A stretch of DNA of 64,000 nt from Guillardia theta CCMP2712. Taxonomy: Eukaryota > Cryptophyceae > Pyrenomonadales > Geminigeraceae. This document shows, one piece after another, positions 30,739-44,540 of the stretch (positions within the stretch are counted from its first letter, which is position 1; each line of letters begins with the position of its first letter). The position numbers and the translations under genes are program-made. The notes beneath the pieces were generated by a model. It made no database searches and was not told the origin of the DNA. It worked only from the letters and a program-made list of their open reading frames with translations. The stretch covers positions 3,669-67,668 of the forward strand of contig NW_005434545.1 of NCBI RefSeq assembly GCF_000315625.1, in the 5' to 3' direction.

Positions 30739-33455
30739 TTAGTCCTCGTCCTCGTCCTCGTCCTCGTCCTCTTTCAGGTAGTCCAGCAGCGCCTTGCATT
30801 CCTCTACCAGACCCTTGCTCTCCTCTGACCTTCCCTGGGCGTCCTCAGACCACAAGAAGATCGCGTCCTCCTCGAAGACATCCTCGTCGTAGCAGCACTT
30901 GAGGATGGGCATCATCAGCTTGTGCCCCTTCCAGTCGGGTTGAGACACAAAGCTCTCGAGCGCGACCATGGTCTCCTTCTGATCGTTGACGGACCTCGCG
31001 AACTTTGACAGCAGCGGCTTCCAAGTCTTGATCAGCTTGACGGCGTTGGCGAAGGCCTCCTTCCTCGATGACGTCACGGTCATGGTGTTGAGGATCGTGA
31101 CGAAGATGATGCAGCTGCAGTCAGCGAAGGTCTTGTCGTGCGCGAACTTCCTTCCGTTCACCTCCATGGAGATGTTCTCCGGCAACACTCCCTCCTCGAC
31201 CCCTCGACGAACGATGTCCTCCACCTCTCGCTCGAAGGAGGCAGCAGACTGACAGGCTCCTCCTCCCTCATCCTCAGAGTCACTCTCATCCTCCTCCTCG
31301 TCGGAGTTGTCGGAGTCGAACAGCTTCTCCATCACAAGAGGAGCGATCAGCGCTTCCTGCTCGTCCTCTCCTGCTTCCCACTTCCTTCCTCGCCCGTCAG
31401 CTCCCACCAGTTCCAAGTCTGTGGTCTTCTTGCTCTCCACCTTGTCCTGCACTGTCTCATCGTCATCACCGAAGTCGTCGTCATCATCGCCAGCATCGCA
31501 GGGTCGCTCAGCCACAGTGACGCGGGTCCCTTCGCGCACGGTGACGTTGCTGCTGATCTTGACGTTCCCCCCGAGGATGCAGTTCTTCTCTATCACTGCC
31601 TTCTCTCCGACCTCCACGTCATCTGCCAGCAAGCAGTCGCGGAGAATCGCTCCGGCGCCGATCTTGACGTTTGCGAACAGGAAGCAGCCTTCCAGCACCG
31701 CCCCGTCTCCGATGACACACGACCGACCGATGACCGACCGGTCGATCTTCGCTCCCTCCCCCACGACAGTCTTTGACCCGATGACTGTGTCCATCCCGAT
31801 GATGCAGCTTTGAGCGAGCGAGACATTCGCCTCCTTGTACACTCCGGGGTGAAGATACTCGTACGTAGTGTCGCAGAAGAGATTGACGTCCGGCACGAGC
31901 GGGTAGCTCCACCGCCGGATCACGTCCATGCTCACCGTCGCGTACTGATGCAAGCTAGTCAACCGCCCGGAGTACCCTTCGGTGACGATGTAGGCAAAGA
32001 GCTGGTAGCTCAAGATCTCCGAGTACAAGACGCCGGGGATGTAGTCCGTGTGCAGATCCTAAGAGCGAGCGAGGGAGGTCCAGGGAGACGTAGGGAGGGA
32101 GGACGAGAGAGAAAGCATCAGCTCGAGCACGCGCAAGTAAAAACCAGTCAACCTGCCAGTCGAATTCGTCGGTAAAGAGGCAGAGAACTTCAGGCGAGCA
32201 GATCGCGGCATGAGCATACTCGAGGTCATAGCGAACCTGCCAAAATCAACTGCTCAGCACCCGACGACCCGGCAAAGTCGTTAAGTTACGCTGACGGTCG
32301 GATGGGCTTCGAATCGAGTCGAATCGATTTGAAAACCTTTCTTGGTCTGCCGATGGCGTTAGCTAAAGCACAAGGCGACGCTCTCACGCGCACCATCGGC
32401 TGATAGTGAACCAGCTGGTTGGTCTCAGGATTGATTGCAACACAGATGTCGTCCTGCGACGAGGTCAGCGCCTTCAATGCCCGCGGCAAGGAGACAGACC
32501 TCCGGGAAAGTAGCCATTCTCTGTTGAGGGAGGGACGTCTTCGAGGAGACTGTGAGACCAGGCAAGAAGGAGGCAGGAACGTATCAGACCTTGAATACGA
32601 GGGTCATGATCGCATCCTTGTTCTTTTCTTCTTCCCTCCTCTGACATATCGTGTTCACACAAGTTGTCATCGTCATTATTCCTTTGCACCTTCTTATGCG
32701 CTTGTAGCACAGGTTCGAGCTTGATGTTCGACAACGTGTCGCCTGTGCCATGTTAGCGAGTCCACGAACAAGAACGATAGGCCAACCATTGACAAGGATG
32801 AAGTCACTGCGGATCTTGCCTCTAGAGTCGACCTGTCATCGATTATTCCATCTCCTTTCCAACGCATGGGCTCACCTCCCGCAGGGCTCCTCCCAGGCTC
32901 TTGACGGCAGGAGCTACGATCACCTCCACCTCAAACTGCTTGCATGACTGGTTGAAGCATGAACAAGTCAAGACATTTAGCGCTGCAGATTCAGCAGAAG
33001 CCACCTTCGAATTCAACACGTATTCTTGAATCTTCTCTGCATGTGAGCTGCGTGGAGTTGAGCTTGACACCACAAGTAGGAGTAGGACCTGGCAACGATG
33101 AATAGCTCCTTGACTCCTGCTTGTACAAGAAGCTCGAGCGTGTATTCGATGATGGGAACTTCAGCATGGTCACAATTGTGGCATGGCATTACGATGAACG
33201 TACTGTTCACTAAAGGCAACAAAATCTTCGGGGTGGTGTAGGTGGTGGGAGCCATTCGCTAAGAACTGAATGAGCAAAGTCTTGGCTTGGCTAGTTTTTG
33301 CTGTCTCACCTTACGAAAGGAGTCGGCAAGGAGGATCGCCTGATGTAGGCAAATGCATGAAAACCCGGACCTTCAGCTCATTATTAAGGTACCTGAAGCG
33401 CTTCATCCCCATCGTCGATGTCTGACTTCTTTGTTCCGGGCTTTTTCTTGTCTTG
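30739..33455 (-). CDS. EIF2B5: Translation initiation factor eIF2B epsilon subunit
   Basis: eIF2B epsilon is the catalytic GDP-GTP exchange subunit for eIF2. The minus strand gives, over several exons, a nucleotidyltransferase-like N-terminus (AILLADSFRK; KILLPLVNS; EVPIIEYTLELLVQAGVKEL; EVIVAPAVKSLGGALREV; GDTLSNIKLEPVLQAHKK; VRYDLEYAHAAICSPEVL). A hexapeptide beta-helix with isoleucine patches follows (about 31830-31540: SCIIGMDTVIG, DRSVIGRSCVIGDGAVLEG, DCLLADDVEVGEKAVIEKNC). After an acidic linker, the C-terminal W2/HEAT domain ends in an acidic tail (YLKEDEDEDEDED), stop at 30739. This full architecture makes the call firm. The first exon visible is DGDEALQ near 33400-33450; no in-frame ATG is obvious there, so the true start may be in a further short exon upstream. 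Confidence 0.93.
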
Positions 33456-34085
33456 ATGGATAGTCAGTCAGAGGGATTGGATTATCAACGTCGATTCTCA
33501 TCCCTCAATGCCCTTATTCTTCCTTTCTTTCTGGTCAGTACTCGCTCATTCGCGCCATCGTTCTCCCACGTTCCATTGGGGGGCTTCTCTTTCCCCTCCT
33601 CTTCTCTCTCCTCCTCCCTCTCTTCTACTTCTTCTCTCTCCTCTTCTCTCTCTTTCTCTCCTTCTTCTTTTCTCCCCTTCTCCCTTCTCCGCGCCCTGCT
33701 CACCTTTTCCGCTCATTGCGCCGCGTCAGCCCCACGTGATGGTTACAACGGTTATGACCGTTGTAAGTTTCCAACCGAAAGGCACTACTCTATTTCAGTC
33801 AATCTTGAAAACTGATCAAAACTACTTGAGTAGGCTAGTCATGCCACTGAAGTTCCGTGGACCCGGTGACTCGACCGCCCGCGCGCGGCGGACTGAGTAA
33901 CGGCAGTCAAGTGACTGGCCGTGACTCTCCTGATTGTCCTCGTCCTGATCTTTAACTTAGCGGCCGTGAACTCGCCGTCCGACAGCGGCTGATCGGACTC
34001 CGGACCGGCCACGGGTCCGAGTCAGAACTAAGTTCCGAGTTTGGAAGTCATTCAATCATTCAAACATAAGTCGCCTTAAGCTTAA
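33456..34085. other. Intergenic: C/T-rich then GC-rich island
   Basis: About 33580-33710 is cctcttctctct-rich. About 33850-34040 has the same dense ggcc, ccgg, gtgac and gagtc words as the other GC islands of this window. No gene is supported. Confidence 0.5.
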
Positions 34086-35866
<1,781 letters not shown>

Positions 35867-36176
35867 ATTAGCGCCGACTGATGAGACGCTCCTATTACGC
35901 ATTCAACTTACTGGTACTGATTTTTGGTACTATAAATTATATAAATGAATATATTTATCTATATGGTGCTTGAGATGAACTACAAATTTTACAATCAAAA
36001 TTTTCATTACAATAATTTGTACGAGAATATTTTGTTTGGCAGTACCAGACCTCGAATGTTCTTTATTATCCAGGTGAATCCTGGGGACATGACCGATGGG
36101 AATGAGGGTGATGATGGTTATGAGGGGGATGATGAGGATAACCTGAGTACGAGGGGGATGAGTGCGGGCACAGGCC
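35867..36176. other. AT-rich bidirectional promoter region
   Basis: About 35920-36060 is markedly AT-rich compared with the rest of the window. It separates two divergent genes, the reductase and the hydrolase, and probably contains both promoters. Confidence 0.45.
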
Positions 36177-37579
36177 ATGCTGGGCTTGGAGGGCTTCTTC
36201 GCGGGCCTGGCGGGCCTGGCGGGTCTTGCTGGACTTGTGCTGGGTAGAGCAGTCGCCTCCATACTGACCTGCCCTCCCTTCATCGCCTGCTGCCCTCCTC
36301 GTGAAGGCCTCTCGCTCGATCCTCGCAAGCTTGCTCCATACTGGCCCGAAGCCACTGCTATCGGGCCCAAGGCGTACGAACTAGAAGCTGAGGACATCGA
36401 GGTGAAGGTTGGTGGTGAGGGAGGCGAAGGAGGGTGCCTCAGAGGATGGCTGTTTAAGCCGGACAATGCGCCCAAGGCTGTGATCTTGATGGCTCATGGA
36501 GCCGGCAGAGATCGTCGCTCGTGGCTTCGAATGATTCCCTTCCTCAAGCAAGCAGGGTATATCTGCATAGCGTTTGACTTCAGGAATCATGGCATCTCGG
36601 ACCCTCTCGACAAGCCTGGTTGCACCCTTGGTCTGGTTGAGAGCAAAGATTTCGGGTAAGTTAGCGTGATATGGCACTAGTGCTGAAGTTTCAACCTCAG
36701 AGCGATGTGCAAGTATGTCAAGGCGCGCTTTGCGGGAATGAGGATAGTGCTGATGGGAACCAGGTATCTCTGGTATTAGCTTGTCTTGATAGTTGAGAGT
36801 TTGAAGCACCGGGGCGGTTTCTTGCGTCATCTCCATGGCTACTGACCCTCAAGGTTAGTTATGTCCTGCTACAGTCTGTCCTGATCAGTATGGCTAAAGT
36901 TGCGGATATCGCAAGCTGTGCGATTCTAGAGAATCCATTCATGAGTATAGAGGAGCTGAGCAGGGACATGGTGTCGAACCTGATCTTTCAGAAGCTCATC
37001 TGTAGAGATTTGTACGTGCCATCAAACTGTCGCTGGAATGACCCTGGTCCTTCTTAGCGTGCTCGCCTACTGGTTTCTCTATCCTTTGATGGTGGTGGTG
37101 CGATTCTTCACGGTCTTTCAAGTGAGAGAAGGAGGAAGAGCGATCGATGGATTGAATCTGACTGCCTGGCGAGCAGGTGAAGAGCAGTCTGCGACCGTAC
37201 GGCCTAGCAGAAATTCCTTCATGTGTCGATGCGATCAAGCTGGTTGCTGCAGCTCATTCCCCGCGCCACCCTGACACTCAACCTCTGCAGGTGAAGAAGG
37301 TGCCTTTGATGCTCATGCATGGCGAGGAGGACCGCATCGTTCCTCTCCGGCATGGAGTGGAAGTTGCGAGGGTAAGCAGGAGGGGGCTGGGGTGGAGGAG
37401 GCCTGACAGTGGTGCAGGTTGGAAGACTGCAAGACGTGTGGTTCTGTGCTCGATCGGATCACTGCCAGGTCATCACACTACACGTCAGTGGGAGCTGACG
37501 AGGGTGACAGCTGTGGGACACGGACGCGAAAGAATATGAGACAAGAGTTTTGACCTTCATTGCGAAACATATCAGATGA
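36177..37579 (+). CDS. Alpha/beta hydrolase
   Basis: ATG at 36177 starts a hydrophobic, Gly/Leu-rich N-terminus (MLGLEGFFAGLAGLAGLAGL), a likely membrane anchor. The oxyanion-type motif MAHGAGRDRRSW (about 36490) and CIAFDFRNHGISD follow. A splice in phase joins LMGTS to TGAVSCVISM, forming the nucleophile elbow G-T-S-T-G. Later come GEEDRIVPLRHGVEVAR (catalytic Asp; about 37320) and an exon with RSDHC that may supply the catalytic His. The last exon ends EYETRVLTFIAKHIR, stop at 37579. The fold places it with serine hydrolases such as the ABHD or FrsA-like groups; the substrate is unknown. It converges on the MOB1 gene, with stops about 80 bp apart. Confidence 0.83.
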
Positions 37580-37661
37580 ACCTCTTCGAACTATCCCGGC
37601 GAAGCTTGTATCTTTCTCGGTCACAAGGAAAGGCTTTTACCACTTTCGTGCCTCCTGGGCT

Positions 37662-38462
37662 TCACTTGGGCAGGTCAAGTCCCAGCCCCTAGAAACAAAA
37701 TCAGTATGTCACAATCAAAAAGTGAGAACAGAAACACAACGTACACAACAGCAAGACAGTCATGCTCTGCTTTCACCTTGCAGATCTCTGCGAGAGGTTC
37801 GAGCTCCTTTCGTTCGACCAATGAAAACTCCAGCACGAAGTACATGAAGTGCTTGAAGCAGGTGTTGAGGTGAGGCTCAGCGCCTAGAGCTATGATCTTC
37901 TCGATGTGCGAGTGGTACATATGGGCATAGACCCGAAAGAGCCTCTTGAAGATGTTCTTCACTTTGCCCTCAAACTCCTTGGGGAAAGGTCGACCTGCAT
38001 CGGGTCAGGAGTCAAGGACAAGGGAGCAAAAGGTTCTTCACCGATATCGGAGGGGAAGATATCCTGGTCATCCAGTTGCTGCTGCACCCATGTCATCAGG
38101 TAGTCGACGTACTCGGGAGCAGAGCACTGGATGGGCTTCTTGATGTTCACCCCATCCGCCCAGTGATACTCGTACTGCGGGCCTGCCGACATGCACGGGC
38201 AGGAGTCGCGCGTGCAGAATTCTGTGATGCTGCCGTAGAGCAAGTTGATCTGGTTGAAGAAGTCGACTGTGTTGACAGCCAGCCACTCGTTCCTGTCCTC
38301 CCCTTCCGGCAGCACAACTGCCTCATGCAGGTTTCCTGTTCCCAGCGTTGCCTTGATCGTCGCTTTTGCATACTTGTGGAGTTGGTAAAGCTTGGTGCCC
38401 TTTTGGAAGTTCTTCTTGGGACGGAAAGTCTTGTTCTTGTTCCCGAAGACTGCTTTCAACAT
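37662..38462 (-). CDS. MOB1: MOB1-type kinase activator
   Basis: MOB1 binds and activates NDR/LATS kinases in Hippo/mitotic-exit signalling. Exon 1 starts at ATG 38462 (MLKAVFGNKNKTFRPKKN) and carries AVVLPEGEDRNEWLAVNTVD, FFNQINLLYGSITEFC, SCPCMSAGPQYEYHWADG, and IKKPIQCSAPEYVDYLMTWV. An intron of about 45 nt splits the Gly codon of IG-RPFPKEFEG. Exon 2 gives KRLFRVYAHMYHSHIEKII (zinc-ligand histidines) and HLNTCFKHFMYFVLEF. A last short exon encodes GLGLDLPK, stop at 37662. The zinc-binding Cys and His residues are all present. Length (about 220 residues) matches the family. A second, small Lys/Thr insertion (YAKATIKATLG) is the only notable difference from typical MOB1. Confidence 0.95.
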
Positions 38463-40381
38463 GTCGATTTGCCGATGAGACTTCGAGGGTCACTAAATAT
38501 TCTACGCGTGCGCAAAGTACTTGTGAATGTTCTACGCGAGCGGAAAGTTCACCTGAGCTTGATCGAACACTGCGTCGTTGAGAGTGATCAACCAAGGGTT
38601 CTCATAGCGCCAATGCGCTTGACAGGTCGAGCAGCGGAAGTTGTAGAGCCTTTGTGACAATCATTAGAAAGGCAAGGAACACACAGTTGGCCCGTATGGA
38701 ATGAGTTGCACTGAATCCTGCTGGTCTAAATATTCTCAAGTCGCATGTAGCTGTTCCTGCTCTCTTTTCTTCTTCTCATATCTTAAATCTCCAACACTGA
38801 TCATAGCACACGTCTAGGACTGTCTTGTTGTGATAGATTCTCCTACATTCCCTTGCACCCTAACTGCCTCCCACAACTTTCTATTCATCGACTACTACTC
38901 AGTAAACTTATACCGATACTTCTTGTCCTGGTTCCTCTCCGTCTGACTTGCTCGCGATCATCATTAACACACCACACCTCCTTCCAGCTCAGCTTCTTCT
39001 GTTAAACTGACTTGTCCATCACGACATCGTGCTTGGCCAATCTGCCGACATTAGCAGCAGCGTTACATTCCTCGATTTGTTTCTACTGCACTTCCTCCTC
39101 CTCCTGTTCCCGCAGCAGCTCAAGTTTTGGAGCAGCTTGGGCACTACTCTTCCATCCTTCCTCCCCTTCCCCTCCTCATACTGCTCTTGCAGCTCTGCCC
39201 TCACTGTTTCCTCAGACAAGTATTCCCTCGCTCTCACCCCACCTGACCCTCCTCCTCCTCCTCCTCCTCTCTGGTCATGCCCTTCCTCCTCCACCTCCAC
39301 CTCCTCCTGCTCTTCCTCCTCCTCCTCCTCCTCCTCCTCCTCCTCCTGCTCTTCCTGCTGCTCCTGCTGCTGCACCTGCACCTGCTCCTGCTCCTTCTCC
39401 TGCTCCAGGAACCAAAGGCATGATACACAAGCGAGGTGGCCAGAGGGTAGCAGGTGGGGTAGTCAAACGAAATTCTGACTATCGAAAGGTGGGGTGGTTG
39501 GTCAAGTCTTTCTGTTTCATAACCGGGTACTTTCTCTGTAAGACCCCGGAGGTTGTGGGGAAACAGGGGTGGGTTATAGTTTTCCAGGTATAGAGGGGGG
39601 TGGGTAATGGCTGAAGTGACTGATACGACGACCGAGAGGGGAGGAGGAGGTGGAGGAGGAGGAGGAGGAGGAGGAGGAGGAGGAGGGGAGGAGGAGGAGG
39701 GGAGGAGGAGGAGGAGCAGAAGATGTAGAAGAGAAGAAACAAAATGGAACGATGGCAACGATGATGGAAGAATATTGCCGGAGGGGAGACATGGCAAAGG
39801 GAGGGCTGATTCATGAGGGGCAGTTGCAGAAAAGTAAAATTTCAAGAAGTGGGAAGGAGAAGGAGCAAGTGTATAGTTGAGACTAGTTCTTGAGAGGAGA
39901 GGAATGCTGAGGAGAGGTTCTAGGGGGAGAGGTTCTAGGGCTAAGGACAAGAGAGGTGGATTGATATACGTCTGCCAGTCAAGGGAGGGAGGAAGAGATT
40001 GCGCTGGGAGAGGTGGGCGAGGAACAGAGGAAGGTGGGAGGTATCCGTCACTCGATATCCGCGTGGTCATGCTGTAGCCGAATTACTCCATAGGTCACCT
40101 TCGACTGTGAGGCTAGGCGGGAAAAGATGGGTGGGAGGGAGCAGGGAAGCGAGAAGGTTGAGGAAATGTTGTCGATCCACTCATGCGCTCCCTCCATCTA
40201 CATGGTCCACCTTCAACTTCCAATGTTCCCTATCATAGCGCGAGGGTCATCTCATCTCACTTGCTTCGCTCCTGCCCTTCTGCTCAGCGTCTCACGTTGT
40301 TCCAGCAGTGGGACGCGCATCGAGGAGGGGGTCATTCATTGAGAGCGAGACCCTGAGCAGCACGGGCAAGTACGGGCAAGC
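38463..40381. other. Long intergenic region with triplet repeats
   Basis: No convincing gene is seen. The stretch holds an imperfect (CTC/CTG)n tract at about 39245-39410 and a (GGA)n tract at about 39635-39720, with opposite strand bias. Both generate long low-complexity open frames (poly-Pro, poly-Ser, poly-Glu, poly-Gly) on both strands, which I do not accept as genes. About 39990-40380 probably contains the promoter of the next gene. Confidence 0.5.
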
Positions 40382-41309
40382 ATGTCCTCCTGCAGCTCGA
40401 GATGGATGCTTGTCCTCTTCTTCGTCCTCCATGCAGCTGTCAACCACGCGCTCCTTGTCTTGGGCGTGTCGCCGGTCCGACTGATGGCCAGCAGATCGCC
40501 CTTGACGTTTGTAAGGAGGAGACTTTCCATGTGCGAAACAGGAGGAGGCGAGGCAGACGCAGACGGTCGAGTTGGGCTCAGCCTGGAGCAGCGAAAGGTG
40601 AAGGCGGTGGAGCTGCGCAACCAGGCGGTGGAGCTCGAGTCGTCAGCGGCGACGCTACGGAAGGATGCGGTAGCGAAGGAGCAGCAGGCAGCGAAGCTGC
40701 GGATCGAAGCATGGCAGCTGGAGGGGACGGTGTCAGCGGTGACCAAAGAAGTGACGCTGACGGACAAGTACGAGAAGCAGCTCGCAGAGCTGGACCTCAT
40801 GGCGGAAGACTGGATCGACACGGACGAGGCGAGTGGAGGGAGGAGGGAGGGAGAGGACGAGGCTGAGACACGGCGCAGGAGAAGTGGGAGTGGTACCAGA
40901 AGCAGCGGCAGATGATCAAAGACATGATCGATGCCCAGAAGGAGTACGACCAGCGAGCCAACGAGCAGCTCCAAGACCTCAAGGAGATCCTCCTCGACCT
41001 TCAGGTCTCCTCAGCACGATCGTCCTCCTCCTCAGCCTCCGCCTCACCCGCCCCTGCAGGACATGTTCAACATCGTGACCGTACAGGAGGACGGGAACAT
41101 AACAGCTGCAGGTGTTTTATTCCTCCTCCCCCTCCTCCCTGTCCTTCTCTCTTACCTCAAACCCAGGCTGGACTTTCGTCATCTTGTCTGTTCTGATCCC
41201 AGTGTGGATTGGCTACGAGCTCTTCCTGCTGCTGTCTTCCTCCTCCAGCGCCTTCTTCGAACTCCTCGGTCAGGGCACCAGCAAGGATCCTTTCGACGGC
41301 GTGCAGTGA
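40382..41309 (+). CDS. Coiled-coil membrane protein with signal-like leader and GC-AG intron
   Basis: Exons 40382-40828, 40879-41004, 41060-41111 and 41167-41309 join to 255 residues, all in phase. The leader SSRWMLVLFFVLHAAVNHA looks like a signal peptide, and the Arg/Ser-rich stretch after it (SPVRLMASRSPLTFVRRRLS) looks like a transit peptide, so plastid import is possible, though no Phe follows the likely cleavage site. The centre is a long charged coiled coil (RKVKAVELRNQAVELESSAA, later EKWEWYQKQRQMIKDMIDAQ). The C-terminus has one membrane segment (WTFVILSVLIPVWIGYELFL). The first intron begins GCGAGT, a GC-AG intron. I do not recognise the family. Confidence 0.65.
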
Positions 41310-41363
41310 TCTAGCCCAGCTCAAAGTCAAAGACGATCGTAAAGCATGACGAGCAAGCTGACC

Positions 41364-44209
41364 TCACGGTTGGAGGCTCTCACGACCTTTCATGGCAAGT
41401 CTCTTGTCCTCCTCCTCCATCATCTTCTCGCAAACATCTCCTCCCCCAGCCTCGGCATGTTCTTCTTCTGCTCGCTCATCCACGTGCTCTGCATTTTTCT
41501 GCTTTCTCGTCACTTCCCTTCCATCTCCCGCCCCTTCCTTACCTCCCCCCCCTTCCCTCATCCCACTCATCCCCCCCCCCCAACCTCCTCCCCGCTCTTC
41601 CTTCTCTTCCCCCGCCTCCTCCTCTCCTCTTCCTCCTCCTTACCTCAGCTCTCTCTCTACCAACTTGTTCCCTGGCGACTTGGCGAGCGCTGCCCGAAGG
41701 TCTGCTTCTGCCGCCTACTGTCCCTCAGCGAGCTCAATCTTATCGCAACCCCTCTCCTCTTCCTCCTCCTCCTCCTCCTCTTCCTCTTCCTCTCCTCTTC
41801 CTCTTCCTCCTCCTCTTCCTCTTCCTCCTCCTCTTCCTCCTCCATACCGAATAATCCTTCAGCATTTGATGCGCTCTTGCACGGCGGAAGAAAAGCTTCA
41901 CGCTCTTCTGGATGACTTCTGCGCGATCGCACAGCGCGATGACCTGACAGGGACGGCAGGGTGAGGAAGAAGCGGAGGGTGCGGGGCAGCAGCGAGCAAG
42001 ACCTGTTGCCACTGCTGCTCCTTGAGCATGCACTGAGCTGCGTTCAGCAGGAGGTCGAAGTGAAACTTCTTGACTTCCCGCTTCAGCTCGTCGCTCAGTC
42101 GATTCTCTTCGACCGCATCCTCCTCCTCTGCCGGCCTGCACTCGGGGCGTCCCAGGTTGAAGATGCTCGGGCAGTCTTCCTCTAGGCGCTCCATCACGCT
42201 CGTCATGTCCACCCTGTTCCTCTCCTCCATATTGTGGTGCAGCATGTACTGCGTCAGCTTCAGTGCCGACGAGAACTTGACAAGTGCTGCCGCCGTCAGG
42301 TTGTGCAAGTAGAGCTGGACCCCCTGCTGGTGCCTGCGACGAGCATGCTCCAGCACGCCTTCCAGCTCGTCGGTCCACTCCCTTGGGGAGACGTGGAGTA
42401 CTCGAGCTTCGAGAAGGAGCGCTTGTCCGCTGCTCGCCTGCTCCTGGAAGTTGCCTCCCTCCCCTGCCCCGACGCTGTCGAGCCCCAGGCCCCCGGGAAC
42501 GAGCAGCTGGAGGTGCCTGATGCCCTGCAGCTCCAGCAAAGCAGCTTCCAGCGCCAGCGGCAGCTCGCCGTCACCTACGCGCGTTTGATACTCGCGGAAG
42601 GTCAGGGGCGAGAGGTCAAGCGAGCTGAGCTGAGCTGGGGGAGAGAGGAGGTGCGAAGAGACGAGAGTCTGCTGGAGGAGGAGGTGGACTTGGTCAGTCT
42701 CGAGCATGTAGTGCTTCGTGATGTCCGACTGGTTGAAGACTCGCATGAGTGCTTGACCTGCGCTCACTCAGCAGGTCAAACTCATTCAACAGCTCATCAC
42801 CAGCTGGAAGCGAGCTGATGAGTCGCGGGACTCGGAGGACCCTGTTCCAGCAGTGCAGGGTGATGTCGAGAGTGCAGACCTGAGCTGCAGCCAAGTGCGG
42901 GGGGAGCAGCAGGTACTTGACGTCTCCTGCTGGCCAACCATCCAACGGCACTGGAGGCATCGGGAAGACGAGCGGAGAGCAGGCCTGCTTGTTCCTCAGA
43001 CTCTCTCCCTCCCAAGAAGCAGCGTCAGCGTCAAGGTGACAGACATGGACGAGGCCGCGAGTGCCGCGGTGGAAGCGAGAGGTGATGACGTCCTCAACCC
43101 CTTGAGGCCACTTACCGGAGCCCAGCCTGACCCAACCTCTCTTACTCTCTCCTCCTTGCTCGCCATCGCTCAGGGGCCTTGTGAGCCTGTCCATGCTCGT
43201 CACACCCCCTGGGCTGGACCAGGACAGCGTCAGGTAGACTTCGTCATTGACCTCTGGGGGTTCATCCCCTCCCCCCCAATGCAGACACTCAAACAAGATC
43301 CTGCCATCACCAAACATGTCGTTGCGTCCAAACTCAAAGAGATGGATGGTGATCCTAGAATTCACATCAACATCAGACAAGCGCACGACGCAACGAGGAC
43401 GACCTGAGCTCCAAATCGCTTCCTGCTTGTTCTCCCAGGAACGACGTGTTGACAAACAGGTCTTCAAGGTTATAACCATGCAGTGCGAAGAGGCTTTTCT
43501 CTCCTCGTCTCATACTTGAAAGAGCTGAGTGCCAGAACTTCACTGGGTTCAGCGCCAGCGAGAGCCTGCAGGTCGGATCTGTCACTGGGGAGAGGCTCAC
43601 TGGGGTGACGTCTATTGGGACTGAAAGCCTTTCTTCTTCCATGTGCATGCGGATAGCTGTCATGGGTGTGTAGTTTTGACGAGCCGAATCAAAAGTGACA
43701 GAGTTATTGAACAAGACCTGGAAATGAAAGAAGACATCGTCGCCCTCCTTGGGCAAGCCGGGGTATTCCTTGTCTTCAAGAAGCATATGCTTCTCAAAGC
43801 CTGGCCCCGGGTGCTCGTCTAATGCTTGTTGAAATTCAGCGCTTGAGTTTGACTTCAAGACCTGTTGCAGCATCCGTTGCAGGTGATCTACTTCGGAGGC
43901 CTCGTCACCGTCCCTCGCATCGTCCGAGCCATCGACCTCTCCCTCATCGCCTTCATCGTACGAGTCCGGAAGCGCGTCGACGTCTTCTACTCCTTCCTCG
44001 CTTCCATCTCCCGAAGATGCTTTAGGATATTCAGGGCAGCACTCAAGGAGGCCTCCCCTCAAACCGAGAGTTCTTGGATGAATCGGAGGAGCCCACAGGG
44101 TGTGTAGCTGGAGCGAACAAGGTCTCTGTCTTGCATGACTGCCGGCGATGTTGTCACTCGGCAGTAAAGACAGAACGATCAGCAACACTGCAGTGATCAT
44201 GTATCGCAT
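41364..44209 (-). CDS. FKBP-type peptidyl-prolyl isomerase with TPR domain and signal peptide
   Basis: ATG at 44209 starts a clear signal peptide (MRYMITAVLLIVLSLLPSDN). After an acidic Ser/Asp region, the first FKBP-like domain shows PKEGDDVFFHFQVLFNN, VTFDSA and FWHSALSSMRRGEKSLFALH (about 43780-43470). A second, more divergent FKBP-like domain shows VNDEVYLTLSWSSPGG and GVEDVITSRFHRGTRGLVHV (about 43240-43050). The C-terminal third is TPR-like: LVKFSSALKLTQYML, KFHFDLLLNAAQCMLKEQQW, CDRAEVIQKSVKLFFRRARA, and AEADLRAALAKSPGNKLVER (about 42290-41640). Key aromatic active-site residues of FKBP12 are not conserved in either domain, so isomerase activity is doubtful. The stop at 41364 follows a charged helix but is uncertain. 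It converges on the gene at 40382-41309, stops about 55 bp apart. Confidence 0.75.
41520..41860 (-). repeat. CCT/CTC-rich simple repeats inside the FKBP-TPR gene
   Basis: On the plus strand 41525-41640 and 41755-41845 are dense cctcc/ctcctctt repeats. They fall between TPR exons and are probably intronic. Open frames of Ser/Pro or Glu/Arg here are artefacts. Confidence 0.7.
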
Positions 44210-44337
44210 AGATCTGGCGACAGGATTATGAGGATCCGTGAATCAGGGTAAGAGAGGCGAAATTGATGATGAAGATTCAGCTGCTGTGAAAATAACTAGG
44301 ATGAAACAAGGATGTGGACGAGGACGAGAACAACAGA

Positions 44338-44540
44338 CAGAAGACAGAGAAAGAGAGGAAGAGAGGAAGAGAGGAAGAGAGGAAGAGAGAGGGAGAGGAA
44401 GAGAGAAAGAGAGAGGGAGAGAGGAAGAGAGGGAGAGAGGGAGAGAGGGAGAGAGGGAGAGAGAAAGAGTGGGGGGGGAGGGAGAGAGATGAGGGCGAGG
44501 AGGAGGACAAGGAGGAGGAGGACGAGGATCGTAGTGTAGG
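44338..44540 (+). repeat. Purine-rich gagagg microsatellite
   Basis: Units of gagaggaa, gagaggga and gagaga run for about 200 bp upstream of the FKBP gene start (minus strand). It may lie in that gene's promoter or 5' UTR. Non-coding. Confidence 0.85.

Noticed and set aside
39234-40070. 278-codon minus-strand frame with poly-Pro and poly-Leu
   Set aside because: It follows CTC/GGA triplet repeats; there is no domain and composition shifts abruptly with the repeats.
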